Shown here: piece by piece, positions 53,263-61,633 of the stretch
Numbering within the stretch: position 1 is the stretch's first letter
Layout: each line of letters begins with the position of its first letter
DNA from: Vibrio sp. RE86
Lineage (GTDB): Bacteria; Pseudomonadota; Gammaproteobacteria; Enterobacterales; Vibrionaceae
Assembly (NCBI RefSeq): GCF_013114545.1
Contig: NZ_VTXI01000020.1
Span: 20,715 to 84,714 of the forward strand
Direction of reading: 5' to 3'
DNA length: 64,000 nucleotides
Program-made: the position numbers and the translations under genes
Notes under the pieces: generated by a model
What the model saw: only the letters and a program-made list of their open reading frames with translations
The model's database searches: none
What the model was told of the DNA's origin: nothing

Positions 53263-54462
53263 CTATTCATCACTCACAACGCGAGAGTTATCCGGAGCAC
53301 TGAAGTGTTGCGACAGTTGTTTGTTCGAAACTATGTAACCGAGCCAGAGGCCTGCCATGCATATCAATATCGCAATACCTGTCACCATTTGAGCTTGGCT
53401 CGCCAATGTCGCAACTAGAGCACTAGACAGGCTGCTGATACTGATCTGCAAACTGTTTTGCAGGCCGGCTGCTGTCGCTGGGCTTTTGTTAGCACTTGCT
53501 AGCGCTCTGTTAACTACGATCGGATAAAGCGCACCATTGGCCACTGCAATCAAACAAAATGGAGCCAGGATCGGCCAAATCGAGGTGAGCGTCCACTGAG
53601 AAGCAATGAAAATCAGCAGTGATGCTACGCTGAATAGTCCGATGATTTGACGTAGAACTTTTTCATCTCCAAAGCGTTTAACCGAAATTTTGCCTAAGTA
53701 ACCACCTACCATAAAAGCGATAGTTTGAGGGATGAAGCTCAGCCCAATGTCTTTCGCGTCATACCCAAGTTGCGCCATGATTTCTGGCATACCAGTAAGG
53801 TAAGCAAAGAAAGCTGCGGAAGCCGTAGCGAACATTAGTACATTACCAAGGTAGGCTTTAGAATTGAGTAGCGCTGTAATATCACTGCCGATAGATGTCT
53901 CTTTTAACTCAACCTGGCCTTTCTCTTGTCCCATTGTTGCCACGACTAAGGCGAGTCCCATAATCGTCAAAGCAATAAAGATGCTGTACCAACCAAAGTT
54001 ATCTGCGAGCAGTACACCAAGTTGCGGTGCTAGTGCTGGTGATAACGCCACAAGCGGCATAATGGTTGCGAAAATCTGCTGACTTTGGCTTGAATAGCGC
54101 TTAATGACCATAGCTTGCCAAATAACAGCAGGGGCACATACGCCAATCGCTTGAATAAAGCGCAATGTAAGTAGTTGCCATACCTGATCACTGAACGCTA
54201 AGCCGAAAGAGGCAAGGGTGAAGAGTGTAAGACCTGCTGCTAGCGTATTTCTGTGACCAAATTTGTCAGAGAGTAGACCCCAAGCAAGTTGGCCCACCGC
54301 CATGCCAACAAGGAATACCGTTAAAGACAGTGCAATTTGTTCTGGGCCAGTAGAGAAGTCTACTTCCATAGCTTTAAAAGCGGGCAAGTACATATCTGTC
54401 GCAATAAAGCCCAGCATTGAAAGCATAGCCAAATAAAAAAGTTGTAATTTGGAAATATTCAT
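53263..54462 (-). CDS. punC: Bcr/CflA-type MFS transporter, probable purine nucleoside importer PunC
   Basis: A 399-residue 12-helix MFS protein with the Bcr/CflA signature (ATDMYLPAFKAM, and DKFGHRN between helices 2 and 3). E. coli PunC (YdhC) of this subfamily imports purine nucleosides under PunR control, and the divergent neighbour here resembles PunR closely, which supports the assignment. The ATG at 54462 follows a GGAATTGAG SD; a longer frame adds 16 unsupported residues. Multidrug efflux is the alternative function. Confidence 0.78.
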   Translation of the reverse strand: MNISKLQLFYLAMLSMLGFIATDMYLPAFKAMEVDFSTGPEQIALSLTVFLVGMAVGQLAWGLLSDKFGHRNTLAAGLTLFTLASFGLAFSDQVWQLLTLRFIQAIGVCAPAVIWQAMVIKRYSSQSQQIFATIMPLVALSPALAPQLGVLLADNFGWYSIFIALTIMGLALVVATMGQEKGQVELKETSIGSDITALLNSKAYLGNVLMFATASAAFFAYLTGMPEIMAQLGYDAKDIGLSFIPQTIAFMVGGYLGKISVKRFGDEKVLRQIIGLFSVASLLIFIASQWTLTSIWPILAPFCLIAVANGALYPIVVNRALASANKSPATAAGLQNSLQISISSLSSALVATLASQAQMVTGIAILICMAGLWLGYIVSNKQLSQHFSAPDNSRVVSDE

Positions 54463-54482
54463 CTCAATTCCATTCAAATTAA

Positions 54483-54585
54483 TTGATTGATGTTCATAAG
54501 CTGGCGCCAACCTTTTTATTAACCTGCGTAGTCTATTGATCGTAATTAATAAAATGAAACGCTAAAATTTGTAGTTATCAATCAA
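54483..54585. promoter_or_regulatory. Divergent punC/punR control region with inverted TTGATTGA motifs
   Basis: TTGATTGA (54483-54490) and its inverse TCAATCAA (54578-54585) lie near the two ends of the 142-base intergenic region, with related TATTGAT in between. They are candidate LysR regulator sites; no confirmed PunR consensus is known to me. Confidence 0.4.
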
Positions 54586-54604
54586 ATTATTTGAAGGGTT
54601 ATTG

Positions 54605-55510
54605 ATGAGTGCGTTCTCTCAGTCTTCTTTAGAGCTTGTGGATACAGTGGCTCGACTAGGTAGTTTTACTGCTGCTGCCGATGTGTTGCATAAAGTTCCT
54701 TCAGCCATAAGTTACAATATTCGACAGATAGAGCAGGAGCTGGATGTGGTTTTGTTTAGGCGCCTTCCACGCCGAGTAGAACTGACGCCAGCTGGCGCTT
54801 TATTTGTTGAAGATGCTAGGCTCTTGCTGAGGCAAATGTCGGAAACAAAAGCACAGACTCGCCGCGCAGCCCAAGGTTGGCAGACAACGTTACGCCTCAC
54901 TCTAGATAACGTCGTGAAGCTAGATCAGTTAAAGCCATTGATTGAAGAGTTCTATGTCACATTTCCCCATGCGGAGCTGCAGATCAACATGGAGGTGTTC
55001 AATGGATCATGGGAAGCCATCTCTCAAGGGCGTGCTGATATCGTGATTGGAGCGACATCAGCGATACCTGTTGGGGGAGATTTTGAAGTAAAAGACATGG
55101 GCATTCTGGATTGGGCATTTGTGATGGCGCCTGCTCATCCTTGTGTTAGACAGCAAGCGCTCGATGAGCAGTTTGTGAGTCAGTTTCCAGCTATTTGCCT
55201 TGACGATACCTCTAGTATTTTACCAAAGCGTCATACAGGTCATTATCCACAGCAACGACGTCTGTTACTACCGAACTGGTACAGCGCCATTGAGTGTTTA
55301 AAAAATGGTGTAGGCGTGGGCTATATGCCTCGACATATCGCTCAGCCCTTAATATTAGGGGGATTGCTGGTGGAGAAGGTTCTTCCAGAAGATAAGCCAC
55401 TCAGTCAATGTTGTTTGGTATGGCATAAGGACGACAATCATAAAATGATCGAGTGGATGGTTGAGTATTTGGGGGATAGCTCTCAATTGTATCGAGATTG
55501 GCTTCAATGA
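54605..55510 (+). CDS. punR: LysR-family regulator, PunR-type
   Basis: A 301-residue LysR regulator with an N-terminal HTH (about 5-62) and effector domain. It matches E. coli PunR (YdhB) through diagnostic segments such as RLGSFTAAADVLHKVPSAISY, the EVFNGSWEAISQGR block and the C-terminal WMVEYLGDSS. The ATG at 54605 follows AAGGG at 7 bases. It is divergent from punC, the arrangement of punR-punC in E. coli, where adenosine is an inducer. Confidence 0.85.
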   Translation: MSAFSQSSLELVDTVARLGSFTAAADVLHKVPSAISYNIRQIEQELDVVLFRRLPRRVELTPAGALFVEDARLLLRQMSETKAQTRRAAQGWQTTLRLTLDNVVKLDQLKPLIEEFYVTFPHAELQINMEVFNGSWEAISQGRADIVIGATSAIPVGGDFEVKDMGILDWAFVMAPAHPCVRQQALDEQFVSQFPAICLDDTSSILPKRHTGHYPQQRRLLLPNWYSAIECLKNGVGVGYMPRHIAQPLILGGLLVEKVLPEDKPLSQCCLVWHKDDNHKMIEWMVEYLGDSSQLYRDWLQ

Positions 55511-55576
55511 TATTGAACATTGAATGGCAAAAAGTAACCACTCTGTTATTATAATACATCATACTGTAATGGAGCT

Positions 55577-57265
55577 ATGGTTACTATGTCTGTGGATAGG
55601 AAGTGGCAAATACTGCCAATCGTGACGCTATCGGTCATTATGATCGTGGGCTTATATTTCTTTTACATTACCCTTGAGCGCCTAATGCACAACTATGTGC
55701 ATCAAAACACTGAGTCGGTTCTCTCTGATATTATCTATGAAATTAGAGAGGACGCGCCTGCATTTCATGATCAAAAGAACATCGATCGATATATTGATGA
55801 TCTTACTCAGGCCGATGCGGGAGTTCGTATTCAGATTATCGATCCCCACGGGATCGTTGTTGGCGATACCGCTTTATCTGACCGAGCGTTAGTTGATGTA
55901 GAAAATCACTCATCAAGGCCCGAGTATCAACAAGCATGGGATACTGGTTCTGGTGAAGATATACGTTTTAGTCAGATACTATTAACCGATCTCTTTTTTC
56001 TCTCTAAGAAAGAGTACATTGATGGCCAAGATTACGTCGTTGTTCTATCGGTTCCTATGTACCATCTCAAGAAAATGACCCAACAATTGATGGGAATTTT
56101 GTTGGTCCTGGTTGTTATGAGTATCGGTTTTTTGCTTGGCACATCGATATACAGCCACAGAAAAATTGAGAAGCGTGTTCGGGAAGAGCAAGCAATGCAA
56201 GATAAACGGATCATGCAGCGAACGAATGAGATTGAGCTCATGCACCGTTTGGCTAATATGCTTGCCGCATGTGGCACTCTCACCGAAGCTCAAAAAATTG
56301 TAGAAGATATCTTGCCACGCATATTAGGGAAGATTAATGGTAGCGTGTCATTAATGCGTGCTTCCAGAAACCAACTGGTCACCCAGTTAGATTGGGGTGA
56401 TGAATGGCCAGGTAATCGAAGCTTTGCTCCAGAAGAGTGTTGGTCATTACGTAAAGGTCGTGCGCATCAATCTAATGACGATTTTCATACGCTCACCTGC
56501 GACCACATGTCTAATCTTCCTAACAACCAAACTCTATGCATTCCGCTGACGGCTCATGGTAATACGATAGGAATACTTCACCTTTACTTCGGGGAGGGTG
56601 ACATCAAGATCGATCCGATCACCAATCAATTAGCTTTCAGTGTTGCTGAGCACCTCGGATTAGCACTTGCCAACTTGAGCTTACAAGAGAAACTGCGCTC
56701 TCAGGCATTAAGCGATCCATTGACAGGCCTATTCAACCGAAGGTTCTTTGAGCAAAAGTTAGAGGAGTACTTGATGCGTTCAGCCTCATCGACGAAGCCT
56801 TTGTCTCTGTTGATGTTAGATCTCGATCATTTCAAGCGCTTCAACGATAACTTTGGTCATGATGCTGGTGACTTTGTCCTAAAAGAAGTGAGTGCTCTCT
56901 TACAACGTAGCGAAGGTGAGGAGGAGTTATCATGTCGTTTAGGAGGGGAGGAATTGGCAGTCTTGTTACCAGGCTATACGATGGAAGAGGCGGTAATCTA
57001 TGCAACGAAGCTGTGTAAGTCAGTACGCAGCATGCACCTTGAGCATAAAGGTTTGTCCTTAGGGCAGCTTGGAGTCTCTATCGGAGTTGCTACTTATCCC
57101 GATCCAGCAATAAATGCGGAGTCATTGATTAAGCTAGCGGATCAGGCGCTATATCTAGCTAAAGAGACGGGTCGTAGTCGAGTCGTTGATTATGATGAGT
57201 ATATGAGGATTAAGTCACCTTCATCCGAGGTTGTTGAACTAGAGGATAAAAAGCAACCAGCTTAG
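55577..57265 (+). CDS. Membrane-bound GAF-GGDEF diguanylate cyclase
   Basis: A 562-residue signalling protein predicted to make cyclic di-GMP. It has a membrane helix (about 12-32), a periplasmic sensor region (about 35-170), a second helix (171-191), a short coiled coil, a GAF-like region (about 215-375) and a GGDEF domain (from DPLTGLFNRR near 381). The active-site loop reads GGEEL instead of GGDEF or GGEEF, and the RxxD inhibitory site is replaced by GEEE. The start is ambiguous: GGAG (55571-55574) is 2 bases before the ATG at 55577 and 11 before the one at 55586. The signal sensed is unknown. Confidence 0.85.
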   Translation: MVTMSVDRKWQILPIVTLSVIMIVGLYFFYITLERLMHNYVHQNTESVLSDIIYEIREDAPAFHDQKNIDRYIDDLTQADAGVRIQIIDPHGIVVGDTALSDRALVDVENHSSRPEYQQAWDTGSGEDIRFSQILLTDLFFLSKKEYIDGQDYVVVLSVPMYHLKKMTQQLMGILLVLVVMSIGFLLGTSIYSHRKIEKRVREEQAMQDKRIMQRTNEIELMHRLANMLAACGTLTEAQKIVEDILPRILGKINGSVSLMRASRNQLVTQLDWGDEWPGNRSFAPEECWSLRKGRAHQSNDDFHTLTCDHMSNLPNNQTLCIPLTAHGNTIGILHLYFGEGDIKIDPITNQLAFSVAEHLGLALANLSLQEKLRSQALSDPLTGLFNRRFFEQKLEEYLMRSASSTKPLSLLMLDLDHFKRFNDNFGHDAGDFVLKEVSALLQRSEGEEELSCRLGGEELAVLLPGYTMEEAVIYATKLCKSVRSMHLEHKGLSLGQLGVSIGVATYPDPAINAESLIKLADQALYLAKETGRSRVVDYDEYMRIKSPSSEVVELEDKKQPA

Positions 57266-57282
57266 TTTAGTGTCAGAAAATG

Positions 57283-57314
57283 AAAAAGCGCCAATATATG
57301 TTGGCGCTTTTTAG
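57283..57314. terminator. Bidirectional terminator between the GGDEF gene and fadA
   Basis: A perfect 12-bp stem AAAAAGCGCCAA/TTGGCGCTTTTT (57283-57294 with 57301-57312) lies between convergent genes. Confidence 0.95.
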
Positions 57315-57331
57315 TTTCTGCTTTTTTGAGG

Positions 57332-58507
57332 CTAGGGTCTTTCAAACACGGTTGCAATACCCTGACCTAAACCGATACACATGGTTGCCAGACCGTATTT
57401 CGCGTCTTTCGTTTCCATTAAATTGATCAGCGTCGTCGAGATACGGGACCCAGAACAGCCAAGCGGGTGACCTAGTGCAATCGCACCACCGTTAAGGTTG
57501 ACCTTCTCATCCATAACATCAAGCAGGCCTAGGTCTTTGGCACATGGCAGAGACTGAGCGGCAAATGCTTCGTTTAGCTCAATAACATCCATATCTTCAA
57601 TTGATACACCAGCGCGTTTCAGAGCTTTCTGGGTCGCAGGTACTGGTCCATAACCCATGATGGATGGATCGCAACCGGCGATCGCCATGCCTTTAATACG
57701 TGCGCGAATCTTCAAGCCAAGTTCATTGGCTTTCTCTTCACTCATGATCAACATTGCTGATGCACCATCAGACAGCGCCGAAGATGTACCGGCTGTTACT
57801 GTGCCGTTTGCTGGGTCGAACACAGGGCGAAGTTGCGACAGGCCTTCTACTGAAGTTTCAGGACGAATTACTTCATCATGATCTAGAGTAAATAGCGTAC
57901 CGTCAGCCGCATGACCTTCGATTGGCAGAATTTCGTTTTTAAAACGACCTTCTACTGTTGCTGCGTGTGCTCTAGCGTGAGAGCGTGCAGCAAACTTGTC
58001 TTGTTGCTCACGGCTAATACCATGCAGCTTACCTAGCATTTCAGCGGTTAAGCCCATCATGCCAGCGGCCTTTGCGACTGTCTTTGACATACCTGGATGG
58101 AAGTCCACACCGTGGTTCATTGGTACGTGTCCCATGTGTTCAACACCACCAATTAGGCAGATTTCTGCGTCACCGGTCATGATAGCGCGTGTACCATCAT
58201 GCAGTGCTTGCATCGATGAACCACACAGGCGGTTAACAGTAACAGCACCAATTTCAATCGGCAGACCCGCAAGCAGCGCAGCATTACGCGCAACGTTAAA
58301 ACCTTGCTCTAGTGTTTGCTGCACACAGCCCCAGTAGATATCTTCAATCTCGCTTGGGTTAACTTGTGGATTACGCGCCAGGATTCCTTTCATTAAGCGC
58401 GCAGATAGATCTTCTGCTCGCGTATGACGGAAAGCACCACCTTTAGAGCGACCCATTGGAGTACGTAGACAATCGACTACGACAACATTTCTTGTTTGAT
58501 TAGTCAT
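57332..58507 (-). CDS. fadA: 3-ketoacyl-CoA thiolase FadA
   Basis: FadA is the beta subunit of the aerobic fatty-acid oxidation complex; it cleaves 3-ketoacyl-CoA to acetyl-CoA. The 391-residue thiolase has the acyl-accepting cysteine in NRLCGSSMQA (near 90) and the second catalytic motifs GGAIALGHPLGCSG and the C-terminal CIGLGQG. It follows fadB by 14 bases in the fadBA operon. Confidence 0.96.
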   Translation of the reverse strand: MTNQTRNVVVVDCLRTPMGRSKGGAFRHTRAEDLSARLMKGILARNPQVNPSEIEDIYWGCVQQTLEQGFNVARNAALLAGLPIEIGAVTVNRLCGSSMQALHDGTRAIMTGDAEICLIGGVEHMGHVPMNHGVDFHPGMSKTVAKAAGMMGLTAEMLGKLHGISREQQDKFAARSHARAHAATVEGRFKNEILPIEGHAADGTLFTLDHDEVIRPETSVEGLSQLRPVFDPANGTVTAGTSSALSDGASAMLIMSEEKANELGLKIRARIKGMAIAGCDPSIMGYGPVPATQKALKRAGVSIEDMDVIELNEAFAAQSLPCAKDLGLLDVMDEKVNLNGGAIALGHPLGCSGSRISTTLINLMETKDAKYGLATMCIGLGQGIATVFERP

Positions 58508-58521
58508 TTTAGAATCCCTCC

Positions 58522-60693
58522 TTAGATAGAACCTTGCTGTTGTGCGCCGTAAAAGCTATCGCCTTTCTCCGCCATATCAATCAGCATTTGCGGTACTTGG
58601 TACATTGCACCGAGCTCTGAGTACTGTTGCGCCATTGCTACAAACTCAGCAATACCTACGCTATCTAGGTAACGGAATACACCGCCACGGAATGGAGGGA
58701 AGCCAAGGCCGTAAACTAGCGCCATATCTGCTTCTTGAGGTGTAGCAATGATACCCTCTTGCAGACACAACACGACTTCGTTGATCATTGGAATCATCAT
58801 GCGTTGAATGATGGTTTGTTCGTCAAAGTCTTGCTTATCGGTACAAACGTCAGCCAGTACTGGCAAGATCTCTTCTGAGAAGGTCTTCTTAGGCTTACCT
58901 TTCCTATCGATGGTGTAACTGTAGAAACCATTGCCATTCTTCTGACCATATTTGTCGGCTTCAAAAAGGGCATCGATCGCATCACGTCCTTGTTTACCCA
59001 TGCGCTCAGGGAAACCTTGTGCCATTACTGCTTGTGCATGGTGGGCAGTATCAATACCAACAACATCGAGCAAGTACGCAGGTCCCATCGGCCAGCCAAA
59101 TTTACGCTCCATGATTTTGTCGATTTTCGTAAAGTCAGCGCCATCACGAAGTAGCATGCTGAAACCGCCAAAGTATGGGAATAATACTCGGTTTACAAAG
59201 AACCCTGGGCAGTCATTGACGACAATTGGTGATTTGCCCATTTTTGCTGCGTAGGCAACAACCCGATTGATGGTTTCATCTGAGGTGTGTTCGCCACGGA
59301 TGATTTCAACAAGAGGCATACGATGCACTGGGTTGAAGAAGTGCATGCCACAGAAGTTTTCTGGGCGTTTTAGCGATTTTGCCAAAAGGTTGATTGGAAT
59401 TGTTGAGGTGTTCGAGGTAATAATAGTGTCTTCACCCACATGCGATTCCACTTCACTCAGAACTGCCGCTTTTACTTTCGGGTTTTCTACTACGGCTTCA
59501 ACAATCACGTCTGATTCTTCGATACCAGCGTAATGTAGGCTTGGAGTGATAGACGCTAAAATACCAGCCATCTTAAAGCCATCAATGCGACCGCGAGATA
59601 AGCGTTTGTTCAGCAGTTTGGATGCTTCTGTCATACCTAAATCAAGCGATGGCTGAGAGATGTCTTTCATCAATACCGGTACGCCTTTGAGTGCCGATTG
59701 GTAAGCAATACCGCCGCCCATGATACCCGCACCAAGCACAGCTGCACGACCAGTATCTTTGCTCGCCGATTTAGCCGCTTTCTTCGCAAGACCTTTGATG
59801 TATTGGTCATTCAAGAATAAACCGACGAGAGATTTCGCTTCTTCTGATTTAGCAAGCGTAACAAAGTGCTTACGTTCAACATCTAGAGCTTCATTACGAG
59901 CACAGCGAGCGCCTTGTTCAATGGTGATGACTGCTGTCATTGGAGCTGGGTAGTGAGGGCCTGCTTTTTGTGCAACTAAGCCTTTCGCCATCGTAAAGCT
60001 CATCATTGAGTCAAGCTTACTTAGCGTCAGTGGTGACGTTTTTTGCTTACGACGAGATTGCCAGTCTAGCTTCTCATTAATTGCCGACGTCAGTGTTTGA
60101 AGTGCTGATTCGTATAATGAATCGGTTTCAACAACCGCATCTAAAAGACCGATCTTTAATGCTTCATCGGCACGGCATGCTTTACCTTGGGTGATGACTT
60201 CCATAGCGCTATCGGCGCCAATAACACGCGGCAAACGTACACAGCCACCGAAGCCAGGCATAATGCCTAGTTTCGTTTCAGGAAGACCTATGCTGGTGGT
60301 TTTGTCACCAATGCGCATATCGGTAGCGAGTACACACTCACAACCGCCACCTAAGGTGTGACCTTTAAGTACCGAGATAGTCGGAACGGGTAAGTCTTCC
60401 AGTTTGTTGAATATGCTGTTTGCAAATTGCAACCACTGATCAAGCTCAGCGTCTGTTTTTGCGAAAAGACCTAAAAACTCAGTAATATCCGCGCCAACAA
60501 TGAACGCGTCTTTATCTGATGTGAGCATCAATCCTTTCAGCCCTTGGTACGCTGTTAGGGCATCAAGAGCTTTGTCGAGAGACTCAAGTGTTGCTAGGTC
60601 GAGTTTGTTTACGGATTTTGGAGAGCAGAAGCTAAGCTCCGCAATACCTTCTTGTATTTCCTTTACCTGTAGGGTTTCGGCTTGGTAAATCAT
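58522..60693 (-). CDS. fadB: Fatty oxidation complex subunit alpha FadB
   Basis: FadB carries enoyl-CoA hydratase/isomerase and 3-hydroxyacyl-CoA dehydrogenase activities. The 723-residue protein has an N-terminal crotonase domain (about 1-190; FIVGADITEF and the glutamate in GLPETKLGIMPGFGG) and an NAD-binding domain starting at GAGIMGGG near residue 322. The dehydrogenase C-terminal domain follows. It is the first gene of fadBA; a FadR-type operator and an AAAC-N4-GTTT palindrome lie upstream. Confidence 0.97.
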   Translation of the reverse strand: MIYQAETLQVKEIQEGIAELSFCSPKSVNKLDLATLESLDKALDALTAYQGLKGLMLTSDKDAFIVGADITEFLGLFAKTDAELDQWLQFANSIFNKLEDLPVPTISVLKGHTLGGGCECVLATDMRIGDKTTSIGLPETKLGIMPGFGGCVRLPRVIGADSAMEVITQGKACRADEALKIGLLDAVVETDSLYESALQTLTSAINEKLDWQSRRKQKTSPLTLSKLDSMMSFTMAKGLVAQKAGPHYPAPMTAVITIEQGARCARNEALDVERKHFVTLAKSEEAKSLVGLFLNDQYIKGLAKKAAKSASKDTGRAAVLGAGIMGGGIAYQSALKGVPVLMKDISQPSLDLGMTEASKLLNKRLSRGRIDGFKMAGILASITPSLHYAGIEESDVIVEAVVENPKVKAAVLSEVESHVGEDTIITSNTSTIPINLLAKSLKRPENFCGMHFFNPVHRMPLVEIIRGEHTSDETINRVVAYAAKMGKSPIVVNDCPGFFVNRVLFPYFGGFSMLLRDGADFTKIDKIMERKFGWPMGPAYLLDVVGIDTAHHAQAVMAQGFPERMGKQGRDAIDALFEADKYGQKNGNGFYSYTIDRKGKPKKTFSEEILPVLADVCTDKQDFDEQTIIQRMMIPMINEVVLCLQEGIIATPQEADMALVYGLGFPPFRGGVFRYLDSVGIAEFVAMAQQYSELGAMYQVPQMLIDMAEKGDSFYGAQQQGSI

Positions 60694-60803
60694 TGTCTAT
60701 CTCCATGACATACAATCTTGGATTGTCTGTATACCGATTTGTTGCAGGCTAATGGCCATATAGGGCAGCAAATAGATATAGAGGAAAGTCGTTTTATTTA
60801 TTG

Positions 60804-60820
60804 TTCTGGTTAGACCAGTG
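60804..60820. promoter_or_regulatory. FadR-type operator upstream of fadB
   Basis: TTCTGGTTAGACCAGTG contains TGGT-N3-ACCA, the core of the FadR operator, within an imperfect longer dyad. It lies about 110 bases before the fadB start. FadR represses fad genes when long-chain acyl-CoA is absent. Confidence 0.75.
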
Positions 60821-60862
60821 AAATTAGTTTGGACGTCGGATTGGTTAATTTCAATACATTTT

Positions 60863-60878
60863 TTAAACAAGTGTTTAA
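60863..60878. promoter_or_regulatory. PsrA-like palindrome upstream of fadB and yigZ
   Basis: TTAAACAAGTGTTTAA is a 7-bp inverted repeat with an AG centre and contains AAAC-N4-GTTT, the core reported for the TetR-family fatty-acid regulator PsrA. It lies 43 bases upstream of the FadR-type site. Assignment to PsrA is inferred. Confidence 0.5.
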
Positions 60879-60964
60879 CATTGTGCGCTGGGGCATATCT
60901 TAGGCAGCGATGAATTAGGACTCATGTTACACTTCTTCAATTGCCAGAACTCGTTGTCCAACCC

Positions 60965-61588
60965 ATGAATGAACTGCCTTATTTGATTCCATCTGCGCCA
61001 ACTCAATTTGAAGAAGAGATAAAGAAAAGTGTCTTTATCACTTATTTGTCGCATACGCCGAGTATTGAAGCGGCGAAAGCATTTGTAGAGTCGATAAAAT
61101 CCAAGCATTCAGATGCAAGACACAACTGCTGGGGCTTTGTTGCCGGTAGGCCAGAAGATTCGATGAAGTGGGGTTTTAGTGATGATGGGGAGCCATCGGG
61201 GACGGCAGGTAAACCTATTCTCGCTCAGTTATCGGGCTCTGGGGTTGGAGAAATCACAGCTGTCGTCACGCGATATTCTGGCGGAATTAAACTTGGCACT
61301 GGCGGTTTGGTTAAGGCGTATGGCGGCGGTGTGCAACAAGCATTAAAGACGCTTCAAACAATTGAGAAAAAAATAACCACAAACCTATTACTGGAGTTAG
61401 ACTATAGCTTTATGCCGATAGTCCAATCTCTGCTTCCTCAATTTGAAGCTCAAGAAGTGAATGCTGAGTACGGTGAGAAGGTCAAGATGGTCGTGGAGAT
61501 AGAGTTACGTCAAGTGAGTGACTTTACTCAAACCATCATCAATAAAAGCGGTGCCAAGGTCGTCATTACCTCTTTGGACAAGTTATAA
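60965..61588 (+). CDS. yigZ: YigZ/IMPACT family protein
   Basis: A 207-residue protein of the IMPACT family (UPF0029), whose bacterial role is not settled; it has two RNA-binding-like ferredoxin-fold domains. The family signature FSDDGEPSGTAGKP and the GTGGLVKAYGGGV block are clear. The ATG at 60965 aligns with the E. coli protein; no good SD is seen and a TTG at 60941 is the alternative. It is divergent from fadB and precedes trkH as in E. coli. Confidence 0.88.
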   Translation: MNELPYLIPSAPTQFEEEIKKSVFITYLSHTPSIEAAKAFVESIKSKHSDARHNCWGFVAGRPEDSMKWGFSDDGEPSGTAGKPILAQLSGSGVGEITAVVTRYSGGIKLGTGGLVKAYGGGVQQALKTLQTIEKKITTNLLLELDYSFMPIVQSLLPQFEAQEVNAEYGEKVKMVVEIELRQVSDFTQTIINKSGAKVVITSLDKL

Positions 61589-61633
61589 AGATAATCAGGA
61601 AGTCGGAAGCTACGCTTCAACACACATCAATCC

